Below, one piece after another: positions 42,352-53,314 of a stretch of 64,000 bases of DNA. Below the pieces are notes generated by a model. The model did no database searches. It was not told the origin of the DNA and saw nothing but the letters and a program-made list of their open reading frames with translations. Origin of the DNA: Argyresthia goedartella (lineage: Eukaryota; Arthropoda; Insecta; Lepidoptera; Argyresthiidae); assembly GCA_949825045.1 (NCBI GenBank), contig OX463815.1, forward strand, positions 31,921,356-31,985,355, read 5' to 3'. Each line of letters begins with the position of its first letter. Position 1 is the stretch's first letter. Both the position numbers and the translations under genes were made by a program.

Positions 42352-42420
42352 GTGTGTGTGCGTGTGTATCAGTAAGGGTGTGTGTATCAGTAAGGGTGTG
42401 TGTGTGTGAGTCGTATGAGT
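41943..42420 (+). repeat. Microsatellites (AAT)n and GTGAG/(TG)n
   Basis: 41943-41961 is an AAT array. 42261-42420 holds TGAG repeats running into an ~60-nt TG array, then GTATCAGTAAGG duplications. No gene between them. Confidence 0.9.
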
Positions 42421-42733
42421 ATGTCCATATTTAAAAAATAATATTTGGAATTACCAGTATTACTTTATTACGTATGTGCTTAATAATGTGAGTTTAATTA
42501 AGATAAAATAGTTACGCATTTTTCAGTATCCTCATGTGATTGGGATCTCAGCCATTGGTATATTGTTTTTTTTGTTTCAAAGTTAGTTTTATTGTAAATT
42601 TCGCTTGCTTTACTCAATTTATGTTAATGTTAACAATAAAAATAAAAAATTAAATTATTGTATAAAAGGGTCCCAGAAACTTGAAAAACCTTTGCATAAA
42701 ATTAGTACGAACTTTTATAAGTGGGCATACTTT

Positions 42734-43008
42734 AAGACAACATTTAGCTAACAGAAAAATTTATATAATTTTTGAAAAGTGTCAGCTGTAAAAAAATGTT
42801 ACGAATATTATCATGAAAATGGATGACATTTAGGAGGCACTGATTTTGAAGATAACATTTCAGTTATCAAACTGAAAATGTAATAAGTACATGTAAAATA
42901 TTGAAATTAATTTTAAAACAATAAAAAAAAACTGGAAATTGCTATTGAATTACTCGAATTATGAACTCCTGAATCTGTAAGAAAAATTCGCCAATTTCAT
43001 AGGTAAGC
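42734..43008 (+). mobile_element. MITE E, copy 3 (5'-truncated)
   Basis: AAGACAACATTTAGCTAACAG to CGCCAATTTCATAGGTAAG. It starts at the same point as copy 2, so both derive from one truncated or alternative form. Confidence 0.7.
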
Positions 43009-43339
43009 ACCCAATATTACTCTATGCTATAGCTCACTTTCTGTCCGGAACACCTAACGAATACCACTCGCAAAGACACAGGGTTTGATTTAGTCCGTAT
43101 ACTACACATGTATTAGATGTAATAATTTTATGAATCCTGTGTAATACCACACTATGATTTCATGTATAAATTATTTTACCTTGCAGGACTTGTATTGAAC
43201 ATTATTAATAAATGATGTCTATGTCCATGTCTATGTCAAGCTGATGCCCGCTCAATGTGTAGGGTCCGCACATAGCAGGAAGGTCTGACTCCTGGGCAAA
43301 GGTAATTCCATTTTTTCCCCTTCAACAAATGAAATAGGT

Positions 43340-43610
43340 TTGTTAGGGCACAACTTTATAATACAGCCTGGAGCCGAAACGCAGCGGAACGGAGCGAGGC
43401 GACCCCATGTAATTTAGTATAAAATAAGGTGTACAATTTTAGTTCATTTAGGATGAAATAGTACATTACTGACGTGGCGGGGAAAGTCGGCAATTTCAGG
43501 ATAAGTATTGAGTTTGAAGCCAAGCCGCAAGTGAGGACTTCAATAATACGAGCCGGGCAATTGCCAATTCCGCCGAGGCTTGTAGCTTTTCTCAAAAAGA
43601 AAATTCAATA
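43340..43610. repeat. Small repeat module with GCGGAACGGAGCGAGGCG
   Basis: GTTAGGGCACAAC...CCTGGAGCCGAAACGCAG...CGACCCCATGTAATTTAG is matched, inverted, inside the fold-back element near 49088-49162. The minus-strand ORF over it is an artefact of the repeat. Confidence 0.5.
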
Positions 43611-44856
43611 AAAAACCTTTTTCAATTCTCCAGGACTTGAAATTCTTGTTAGATTTTGTACCTTTCCCTGGACTTCTTTGGTAACAAAACTTCCATGGAC
43701 AATTTGGATTCGGCCCTTAAATTTGGCGGAGTACATTCAATCTCCATATCACTGTCATTAGAACTTATTATAATTTATTAAATAAAATTGTTGTTCTCAA
43801 CACTTTCTTTTCTTTTTAGTTTGTTTTCCCGCTAATGTAGGTATATTTTTCGTATGCTTTTTTAAGCAAAGATAACTCGATGATGATGAGGCCTTGTGAT
43901 GGTGTATGCTCGATTCTGGAAGATGCCAATTCATGTTCGAAATTTAAATAAACGACACTGGCGCGCTCTTTGTTCGAAATTCAAATAAGTCTGCACTTTC
44001 ACTATTTACATTTCTGACGCGTTTATTTTTTTAAATTAAGTTTGGAGTCATTAGTAAATTTTATATTTTTCGTATTGCATTCCCGAATGTAATATGAAAA
44101 ATTCCGCGCATGTTTAAGAAAATGTATTTTTTTGGATTTTATTTTTTTACTCAACTTGCGAAAATAGCGACTAAATTCGTAGAAGCCTAGAGACTCGTGT
44201 ACGTACGTGCCTATGTTTACTCTGAATCAGCAGCCTTTTATCAAGTTGTTTGAGTTTAAATTGAGACTCGTGCTATGAAGAGAGTGCAATTAAAACTATT
44301 AAGACTTCCAATTCAAACAATTGTTCTACTTCGCTGAATTTATCAAACTGAGAGCGAAGTTAAATGGAATGAGATTATAGAGATGAATTGAACGAACTAG
44401 CTCATTTTACATCAAAGGAGCTGCCTCACCCGCCACAATTCCTTCAGGTAAATTACGACTATTTCGACAGCTTTTAATGTATTTTGATTAAAACAGTAAA
44501 TTACCATTACATCTTAAGATTATCTTAGCATTAAAATATGTGCAGTGTTTTCATCGTATTGTATACAAGCAAGCAAAATTATAACAGTTATTTGATTTCA
44601 ATATGAATGTAAATATTTTTCTAAATAAATTACCATATGTAATTTAAATTTTAAATGACATATTTTTTGTATAAATGTTCTTTCTTATAATCAAAAAATT
44701 TTTTCATATCAAAATATTAATTAGTGTTGTAACTTGTAGTAGTAGTCATTCGTCAGACAATTTTTCAAGGTCTCGCTATTCATTCATTTAAAGTTGTGAG
44801 GCGGCTTATTATAAAAAAGAACACTCTATAAATATATTATACAAAAGAATACTCTA
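43611..44856. other. No recognisable gene or repeat
   Basis: AT-rich apparently unique DNA without coding signal. Confidence 0.4.
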
Positions 44857-45016
44857 TCATCTATTCTTCTTACACATGTCTCTAATATGAGGAGTTAGAT
44901 ATGGTAAGTTCTTATATTTTACTCTTGTTTGTCTTTGCCGCCCTTCATCTCTGGTTCTCCAGATTTGACGATAAGCAACAAAAACACAAACATCTCTCTT
45001 TACCTCTCCCATGTGC
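44857..45016 (-). other. Possible terminal coding exon, unrecognised
   Basis: A strong acceptor (TTACCTCTCCGTTGTTAG/G) precedes HMGEVKRDVCVFVAYRQIWR, TRDEGRQRQTRVKYKNL and PYLTPHIRDMCKKNR, then TGA. The basic, well-mixed composition looks like protein. I do not recognise it and find no upstream exon. It could equally be a fragment of a transposon ORF. Confidence 0.35.
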
Positions 45017-45651
45017 CTAACAACGGAGAGGTAAAATATTAAGTTTAAAAAAAAGTGATTTACACGGTTCTTGACAAGGTTCATAAAGACTAGTTCCAAT
45101 TTTGACCACTTCCCAATTCGGCAACATACCAATTCTATAACATTTCGGCTGTGAGTCAAGGGCGAGTATACCCACTTTACCCAACTTTATTGCTCTCTAG
45201 ACTTAATAATTCTACATGGCCTGCCCACGAGTTAAGAGGTAGAATGTTGACTAATCGGGAAGTGGTCGGGCTGGGAGGTGGCAAAATGAGAACTTGCCCT
45301 AATGATAGGTAGTCGAAAAAAAAACGACAACATTTGACGGAAGCCATACCTGTCTGTCACTGAGTTGCAGGAACGATCTTTTCATTTTAAAGCCCCGCAG
45401 AACGCTAATGGGCGTAGCGTCAAGACGCTGTATAATGAACATTATGTACTCAGTAGTTTTATCGAAAAAACAAAATTGTATGGAACTGACACGCATTAGT
45501 AAGTCTCTCGCTCGGGCTCGCTCACTCGCACTGACAGCGCCAGTACGTCATTTTAAGCGGCACTTTAGTTGAGCAGGGTATGAACACTACGCAGATGCAT
45601 GATTTAGCGTCGTATTTATCGTGCTAAGATAAATCTTAAAATCTAAAATCT

Positions 45652-45697
45652 TCGCCTCCACCTGCGCCGCACTAAAGTGCGGCGCAGGTGGAGGCGA
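45652..45697. repeat. Perfect GC-rich palindrome, 22-bp arms
   Basis: TCGCCTCCACCTGCGCCGCA-type arm (45652-45673), AA loop, exact complement at 45676-45697. The outer bases AAAATCT/GAATTTT continue the pairing imperfectly. Striking GC-richness in AT-rich DNA. Confidence 0.9.
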
Positions 45698-45861
45698 GAA
45701 TTTTGAATATTTAAAACCATTACGGTTGCCTCTGGTCGGAAAACAAAGCTTACTTACATACCCACTAGCACTAGAAAGAAAGAAAGAAAGAAAATCATTT
45801 ATTGCCAAACATTCGATTGAATAATATACAAAAATAATAAATAATATTATTTGGCGAAAGG

Positions 45862-46034
45862 GCTGCACAGCGCTGGAGCATGAGCTGCACAGCGCTGGAG
45901 CATGAGCTGCACAGCGCTGGAGCATGAGCTGCACAGCGCTGGAGCATGAGCTGCACAGCGCTGGAGCATGAGCTGCACAGCACTGGAGCATGAGCTGCAC
46001 AGCGCTGGAGCATGAGCTGCACAGCGCTGGAGCA
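45862..46034. repeat. 22-bp minisatellite, 8 units
   Basis: Tandem units begin GCTGCACAGCGCTGGAGCAT. One unit has CACTGG for CGCTGG. Since 22 is not a multiple of 3, all frames stay open across it, so the 107- and 167-codon frames here are artefacts. Confidence 0.95.
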
Positions 46035-46064
46035 CAGCAGGGCCCCTTGCTCAACACATTTAGC

Positions 46065-46460
46065 ATTAAGGTGATACCTCGTCTGTGCAAAGGTCCCCGT
46101 TACTCTAGGCGGAAACACCCACAGTGTGAGAGGGACGGAATCGGTAAAAAATGAAAAAACGTAGCGCTAAAAACCACAAAATAATTGTTTAAAAAAAACC
46201 TACGCTATTTTGTTAAAAAGAGTTTTAAGGAGATTTTGCGAATACATAATATTATCTACATTTTAAACGCAGTTCCACAATGAAATTAGTTAGCATTTCA
46301 GAATTAAATTCTATCGAGAAAATTTCATCCAATTGCGTTTTCCTTTAGTGAAAATCTTAATCAAATACTCAATAAACGTTAACCCAAAAATCAAATCTGT
46401 AGATGACTTCACGGTGGATTAAATGGATTCGAAAAAAACCCCATTTTTTTTCGTAGCACC
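46065..46460 (-). repeat. Dispersed repeat C, copy 3
   Basis: Plus strand GATACCTCGTCTGTGCAAAG and CCGTTACTCTAGGCGGAAAC to AACCCCATTTTTTTTCGTAGC. The full-length partner of copy 1 in reverse. Confidence 0.75.
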
Positions 46461-46639
46461 GTAAGAAAAGGCGCGAGTCGCATTAGCTTCAACATGGAAA
46501 AAAAGGTTTTTTATAAAAAGCTTGTTTCGTTTCTTCAGCATCTCCGAAGCTGTAGAACTCGATGTTTCCTGGCGATGTTTTCCATTACCACCGTAAAAAT
46601 CTCCGTACACAAGATAAATTAACTTATTGGTACATTGTC

Positions 46640-46722
46640 TGCACTCAGCACCCGGATTGGAATCCCTATCCCGTGCGAAAGGCGAGCGAGTTAGTAACCA
46701 CTAGAACACGGACGCTTTTACC
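46640..46722 (-). mobile_element. Degenerate tRNA-like SINE head
   Basis: The reverse complement gives TTCTAGTGGTTACTAACTCG (A box region) and GGGATTCCAATCC (decayed B box), a tRNA-Glu-like arrangement. The B box is mutated and no SINE body was identified. Confidence 0.45.
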
Positions 46723-47350
46723 ATAATAATAAAAATGTAAAACCTATAAAATATTCACTGCTCAGACCAAAAACTATATTAAAGGCAAATACATATAGGC
46801 GCGAACAGTATGTTGTTTTGTTTTCTTACGTATTGTGATGTGAATGTGACACGAAATGTAAATTGTGAGTAATAGATGTTAAGTTAAGTTAAGTTAAGTT
46901 TTGTGGTTATGGCTTCTATCGTGTGTTGCCACAATAATTTCGCCAATGTCACGTGACGAGACCTGAACATTAGGAAATCACGTGAAACAGTTAATAAAAA
47001 GAGAACTTTAAGCTGAGACTATAATTTAATATTGTTGGTAGATATCAATTTGTTAAGAATAGATGTTTGATTGAGTGATTTGATGTCAGTTATACCTCGC
47101 GCCACGAGCTATGAGCGGTGGACTTGAATGCGCAGTAGTCACTTTTCCATACCTGTATATATGCGCAGTAAATCCGGCCAACGTCGCACAGCGCTCTTAA
47201 TTCGTGGCGCGAGGTATACTAAACATTTGTTTAGCTCTGCGCAATCATTGCGCCGAGAGCCTACGATAGAATAGAGTCACAGATTTTGGTGTGGCCCTTT
47301 TGTGTTTTGTTAAATCGCGAAATGACGAAACGGAAAATTATGTCAAAATT

Positions 47351-47602
47351 ATTTGTACCCTATCCTTCACAATTTACTTTTGAAATTAAGTAACTTTTCT
47401 AGTAGGTACTTGATCTCAATAAATGGAGCAAATTATTTGTACCCTATTTACCCCTTCACAATTTACTTTTGAAATTAAGTAACTTTTCAAGTAGGTACTT
47501 GATCTCAATAAATGGAGCAAATTATTTGTACCCTATACTTCACAATTTACTTTTGAAATTAAGTAACTTTTCAAGTAGGTACTTGATCTCAATAAATGGA
47601 GC
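47351..47602 (+). repeat. Tandem repeat, three units of 83-90 bp
   Basis: Units start ATTTGTACCCTAT and contain CAATTTACTTTTGAAATTAA then GGTACTTGATCTCAATAAAT. Unit 2 has a 7-nt insertion (TTACCCC). Near-identical, so recent. Confidence 0.9.
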
Positions 47603-48346
47603 TCTATATTTTATTGGGCTGTGTATTTCCTTTGAAGTGAACAGTGACCCAAATAAGAAATAAATGGTATGATGGCTAACTGTAAGTGCGGGGTTTGACA
47701 AACTAATCTTGATAAGTTAATTCCCCGAGTAGTTACTGAAAAGCTGAAAACGCAAGCGCTACATGCAATGCAACACAATTTTAACGTTTTTTCAGCAACC
47801 AGAACTCTGCTGCCTCAATAAAAACGTATCTTCTGCAGTTCTGCTATTTTGGATGGACGTCTACAGGCGCTAAATTAAAATTGTCATTTAGAAGCATTAG
47901 ATCCTCAAGTAATTAATAACTAATAGCAAAGTACTGAGATCATGAATAAACAATACCTATTTCATTTCCTATAAGTACCTGTGCGCTTACAGTACACAGT
48001 TACAATGCAAACAGAGAACTCTTCCATCGCCATAATGTATGTTTACTACTGAATTACCACACAATACTAAATGATTACACGCCTCAGCGCATGACGAAAC
48101 TTGTAAAAAGTGTAATTTATAAACAACAAAAACACACATCATACGTTCACACCATCTTGGATCGAAAAACAGAAATCGAGCACTAATCTCGGATGAACTT
48201 CGACATTCCATCAGAAAACATCCAAACAATCAGAAGTTATCGAGTAGGCGATTTTATTAGTAAACAAACAAACTACATGTGAATGTGTACATTCCGTTTA
48301 CGTAGGTGTATGAGCTAATGTACAGTAGAGACAGACGCGTCGGATA
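47603..48346. other. No recognisable gene or repeat
   Basis: The 80-codon minus frame at 47987-48229 shows no motif. Confidence 0.4.
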
Positions 48347-48858
48347 ACTTAAACTCAAGGAGATGTGGTGCGGGCTAGTAAACGGCGTACGTACTTAAAC
48401 TCAAGGAGATGTGGTGCGAGCTAGTAAACGGCGTACGTACTTAAACTCAAGGAGATGTGGTGCGAGCTAGTAAACGGCGTACGTACTTAAACTCAAGGAG
48501 ATGTGGTGCGGGTGCGAGCTAGTAAACGGCGTACGTACTTAAACTCAAGGAGATGTGGTGCGGGCTAGTAAACGGCGTACTTACTTAAACTCAAGGAGAT
48601 GTGGTGCGAGCCAGTAAACGGCGTACGTACTTAAACTCAAGGAGATGTGGTGCGGGCTAGTAAACGGCGTACGTACTTAAACTCAAGGAGATGTGGTGCG
48701 AGCCAGTAAACGGCGTACGTACTTAAACTCAAGGAGATGTGGTGCGGGCTAGTAAACGGCGTACGTACTTAAACTCAAGGAGATGTGGTGCGGGCTAGTA
48801 AACGGCGTACGTACTTAAACTCAAGGAGATGTGATGCGGGCTAGTAAACGGCGTACGT
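48347..48858 (+). repeat. 46-bp minisatellite, 11 units
   Basis: Each unit starts ACTTAAACTCAAGGAGATG and ends AAACGGCGTACGT. Variants: GCGGGCTAG or GCGAGCYAG, and one unit with a 6-bp GGTGCG expansion. It is contiguous, without spacers. Confidence 0.95.
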
Positions 48859-48916
48859 ACTTGTTGTCTGACAATGCCATCTACCCATTAGGAATGTTGC
48901 AGGGATATGATAATAT

Positions 48917-49485
48917 TAGGGACTTTTGGGATTTGATCAAACCCCGGGAAATGATAAAATAATGACATATCCCTAAACAAGTCTAGAGATTTGATCAAAT
49001 CCCGAAATTAGTGAAATAACCAATACAAAGTTTGTATTTAACTGGTGGTCGAAAATGAATGTCATTTAAGCAACCAATACGGTTTTGTGAAACTACACGG
49101 GGTCGCTTCGCTCCGCTCCGCTTCGCCCGGCTCCAGGTAGTACATAATGTTGTACCCTAACACAACCAACTGGACAGAAAGAAACTAATTTGGCTCTAAA
49201 TGCTAGATATTACTACGAAATTCTATTATAAATTAATTAGGCGCGGTGAAGAAGGAGGTGGCACGGTAAAAAATCAAGAATTCACTTGCATTTTTGACAT
49301 TTTACTGAAATTGTATAGGAATTCGATCAATTCCCTAGACTTTGTTCAGGGAATTGATCGAATTCCTATACAATTTCATTTCAACATATCGATTCGATCA
49401 AATGAATCGATATGTTAAAATCATGTCATATTTTTACATTTCCCGGGATTTGATCAAATCTCTTAGGGATTTGATGAAGTCCCTA
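48917..49485. mobile_element. 569-bp fold-back element with GATTTGATCAAA termini
   Basis: TAGGGACTT and AAGTCCCTA bound the element. About 65 bp of each end are inverted copies, including GGGATTTGATCAAA and CCCGGGAAATG. Inside are two further hairpins: 49307-49377 (30-bp perfect arms) and 49383-49416 (13-bp arms). It also holds a block shared with 43340-43610. Confidence 0.75.
49307..49377. repeat. Perfect palindrome, 30-bp arms, 11-nt loop
   Basis: GAAATTGTATAGGAATTCGA... at 49307-49336 is complemented exactly by 49348-49377. It lies inside the fold-back element. Confidence 0.9.
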
Positions 49486-49606
49486 TTATGATGATATTCC
49501 AGCGACAGGTGCGTTATCCATTCAATTCCATACTTCGTCGCATTAACAACAAGGTTAATGTCCTTTGTAATCTAAACTCGGAAACTTACAGACTTTTATT
49601 ATTATG

Positions 49607-49984
49607 TTTATCTACACACGTATCATAAACCCTCTTTACTGCGTCTAAAAACCGCACGTTAAGACCAACATAATGTAAAACTATTTGGTAAAAACTCATT
49701 TCTTATCTGAAAATTTGTACATTATGACCATATGTACAAAAATGTATCAAATTATGACATTCAAATTTCGAACGCCGACGCCCGCCTGCGTGCCGCCCCT
49801 AGTTTGTCTGTGAACTTGGTACTACAGAACAAGCTAAACAACTGCAGAGCAATGATCAATGCCACAAAGCCGGTCAATCAAGCGGTTGCTGAACACATCA
49901 AAGAGAGCTTATGATATGTGTGTAGATAAACTAGTGTACGTAACTGTACATAATTAGGCATTATGTAGCAGTCACATAAACTAC
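49607..49984 (+). mobile_element. Element A, copy 6, lacking the palindromic module
   Basis: TTTATCTACACACG to CACATAAACTAC. GGCATTATGTAGCAG is continuous, i.e. the empty state of the module site. Hairpin TTTGTACATTATGACCATA then TGTACAAA. The plus frame ends ...HIKESL. Confidence 0.85.
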
Positions 49985-50579
49985 TATTATAGCTATTTGA
50001 GGGAGTATTTTTACAACCGCCAATTACCGTTTAAATATAACTTAATCTACCCTAGATAGAATAGTACTACTGCATTATAGTGTGCGTTTTTCATCACCTC
50101 TCCTACATTTTCCAAACCATCAGGTGCGTCTGTCTACACTACACGTGTGTGGCAGTCAATCAGCTGGCCCTGCACTATTGCCTTGATATTGCTCGGTAAT
50201 AAAAGCATGCTTCTAGGAAGGGTGACTACTCAACTTACCGTTACTTAAATATTGTTTTTAATTAGTTTTTACTTTTTATATCTTTTACAATTAACCTTGA
50301 GAGTACGTAAAGTACGACGAGTCATATCTATCACGAAACAATATTGCTTGTCAATTGCATATTGCTTGTCAACTTTGTGGTATGTAAAGCAATAAAATAT
50401 TGTGAAGAACTGAAAAACGTGACTCTTGTTAGGTTGTTAACAACAACGTATCGAATATTTACCTATAAATCTTTAGCGAGTGATTACACATAAGGCACAT
50501 CTATTTAATTGCATAAAATTTCTATATTTGGGTACAAACTATGTCTAAGTTTCCCATAATTACCTATTAAAAAAACAAA
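49985..50579. other. No recognisable gene or repeat
   Basis: No supported feature. Confidence 0.4.
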
Positions 50580-50650
50580 ATCAAAATTTCTGTATTACTG
50601 TAGATTTTATTTTATATAGAACATATTTTTTTGCCTCTTCTCTACATATT
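50580..50650 (-). mobile_element. LINE tail T, minus copy
   Basis: ATTACTGTAGATTTTATTT then TTTTTTTGCCTCTTCTCTAC, a degraded T tail. Confidence 0.55.
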
Positions 50651-51289
50651 ACCACTCTGGGAGGGGACTACAATACATAAGCACTACAAGTTTTATATTA
50701 TTTGCAATACAAAATTGAACAAATTGGAAACTAGTTGTTATCCGGTAACCCAAAAATAAATAAAAAGCAAAGAAATAGTGCGGAAAGGTTTGTTGAAAGC
50801 GAAATATACAAAAGAGAAACACACAAAAGTTGCTAATGCAGCGACTTCTCACACAATAACAAAGTTGTGACTATGACAGAGCGCTTTGTGTTTAAAAATC
50901 GGGTGTTTGTAAACATGTGAAAATTGCATGATGTTTGATTCGTATATTCTGTTTCGAGTTTTACTCGTTGGATTCAGAAGCGAACTTTATCTAAGCTGAA
51001 CGCTGATGTTTATATTTGCTATGCTCAAGCATCTTGAAGAAAATGGAGTTATTTGCAATGGAAGATTAGAGTTTGTTTTGAATATGATTTATAAGACAAA
51101 AATACACCGTTTATGGAAAGTACGGTTCGGGTACATGACCTGCAAAGCTCATGGTTATTTGAGGATATCTCTAAATAAAAGCTTCCAGCAAAGCAATGGG
51201 GAAAAGCGATAATAAGTTCTGTTTGCCACTCCTGCTTAGTTCCCATAACGTTTGACTCCATCTGTCGTATTTCATAAACCCTAGCGTTC

Positions 51290-51550
51290 TACAATCATTG
51301 GAGCGTGTCAAGTTGCTTTTGTTCGCGTTTCGGCCGCGGTCAGCCGGCGTCTCGGCGCCACTGTCGCGGTCGCACGTGATGCCTGCGCGTGCGCAGGTGA
51401 GCAGTGAGCAGACGCGCCAATACCGCGCGACAGCCTCCCGCGCTACACCACTGCAGCTATCAGTCTCGCGAGTGACATAAAGTGGCGCTAAAAATACACA
51501 GTGGCCGGTAATACTGAGTGTTGGAAAAGGACTTAACGATGATGCTAAAG
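51290..51550 (+). promoter_or_regulatory. CpG-rich candidate promoter and first exon
   Basis: A 180-bp GC/CpG-rich island (GCCGCGGTCAGCCGGCG, CTGCGCGTGCGCAGG) stands out in AT-rich DNA. TCAGT at 51460-51464 matches the arthropod initiator element. It is followed by ACGATGATGCTAAAG and a donor-like GTAAAAAGT at 51551, so a short first coding exon (MMLK) is possible. No downstream exon was identified in the window, and the ORF at 51298-51480 is probably not translated. Confidence 0.35.
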
Positions 51551-52389
51551 GTAAAAAGTATAGCTTACTTAGATTGCACTTAAGTTTACTTGGACGTTTG
51601 CCAACCTTGGACTTGACTTGATTGTCTTACCTAAACATGTTTTTGTGGCTATTACAGCTCAATTTGATCAATAATTACAGGGACCTTTAGTCACCTTTAG
51701 TTACGTATTTCTTTATAAAAAGCTTTTGTTTTTACATCATTGAAAGGAACAATTGTCTTCTTTTATAAGGGTATTTCGATACGCTTGCCTGAGAGGATCG
51801 CGTAATTGATATACCGAAATATAAGTTGGTATAGATGCGGCTTTGTTTCAGCATCTTTTGTCATTCCCATTTTCGTAATGGAAGACAAATAAGACGACCA
51901 AAACACAATTGAATAGGCCATTGGGAAACCACTAACAAGAGTTCCAAGCTAAATAAATAGGCGAAACAGGTTCGTGTGGAAATCGGGCGATATGATGTAA
52001 ACAGAGCTATCTTCCTGATAGTAGTGATAAGGATTATTTGATTCTGCGATCTGGAACATCTTAAAGAATGTTAAAATACTTATTCTGTCGTAACATTTAG
52101 GTTTGTGGACGCAGAGATTTAGGTTGTTTGCTAACCTAAAGCTTATTTATTAATAAATCCGCTAGTCGTGACGAAATAAACCTGTAGCCCCAGGACTTAG
52201 CACATTAGCGAAAGGCAACATTAAAGTAATATTTCACGGTAATTTTAATCCTGGCTCTTTCACTTAACCTCGAAAACCGGTGTAAAGTTTCATAAGAATG
52301 CTTTAAAACTTTTGAGCTCAGGCAAATATTGCTCGACAGATGAAAACTGTATCAAGGCTGGAAATGGGTGAACCGACCACTTTCATCGT
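51551..52389. other. No recognisable gene or repeat
   Basis: No supported feature. It would be intron if the first-exon call above is right. Confidence 0.35.
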
Positions 52390-53314
52390 GACTAAAAATT
52401 CAAAATTCAAAAAGAGTTTATTTCCATAAGAAACACATAGGTTACATTTGGAGAATGGCAAATCTTAAACTAACACATACATATGGTATAGGGAAATATA
52501 GAACTCAATTTGAATTCCGTCACCTTTATGTTTTAAATGATGGAGGCAAAGAGGCGACTAGAAACCTCCAGTTTTATACGTTATTTTTTACAGAATTGGA
52601 GCAAACACCTTCACAAGCTTTCTTGTCTTCTATATAATCTGATATTTTGTAGTAAGCCTTTTTACATAAGAGATTTTTAACATTTTTAGGGTTCCGTACC
52701 CGAAGGGTTCCAAACGGGACACTATTACTAAGACTTCGCTGTCCGTCCGTCCGTCCGTCCGTCCGTCTGTCACCAGGCTGTATCTCAAGAACCTAGCTAG
52801 CTAGAGAGTTGAAATTTTCACAGATTATGTATTTCTGTTGCCGCTATAACAACAAATACTAAAAAATAGGATAAAAGAAATATTTAAGGGGGCTCCCATA
52901 CAACAATACCACATACAAACTTATGGATGCACCTGGTTACGTACATGGAGTGTGAAAGTAACCGCACCAATAACTTTGTAAACAATATTTTGCTGTTTAA
53001 AATCCAAACTATTCACTCCACACCATCGCTTCCATTGAACGGTGGTACGGAACCCTTAGTGCGCGATTTAGACTCGCACTTGACCGGTTTTTAAATTTAT
53101 TTACAGATAATTCTTGTAACTCAGTTGGGATTTTGTTGTAAAAGCGAATACATTGCCCTTTAAAAGATACATTATCCTTATGGAGCCTAGTAGTAGGTAT
53201 AGCTAGTTTATTCCTATTTCTAGTGTTGACATTGTGCCTGTCGCTATTCTTAGGATTTTTATCAATATTTTTGTGGACGTACATTAGGTTTTCATAATCG
53301 TAGGGTACGTAGCG
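52390..53314 (-). pseudogene. LINE ORF C-terminus and 3' end, split by repeat F
   Basis: The minus strand reads YDYENLMYVHKNIDKNPKNS, NTRNRNKLAIPTTRL, SFKGQCIRFYNKIPTELQEL and SVNKFK, then F, then LLCKKAYYKISDYIEDKKAC and a stop. Pattern (R-N-L-IP, YN-IP, FK, KAYY-I-DY-EDK-A) is a non-LTR RT terminal region. The 3' end has AAAATTC repeats near 52400. The 91-codon frame ending ...MEAMVWSE is a LINE-F chimera. Confidence 0.75.
52687..53092 (+). mobile_element. Repeat F, copy 2, inserted in LINE
   Basis: AGGGTTCCGTACCCGAAGGG to CACTTGACCGGTTTTT. Only scattered differences from copy 1 over ~410 bp. The target was an A-rich FKKMLK-type coding run. Confidence 0.85.

Noticed and set aside
45587..46118. 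Overlapping minus-strand ORFs of 62-167 codons with HAPALCSS repeats
   Set aside because: They are generated by the 22-bp minisatellite, which is open in all frames.
48347..48858. CRISPR-like array
   Set aside because: Units are contiguous with no unique spacers, and the genome is animal; it is a minisatellite.
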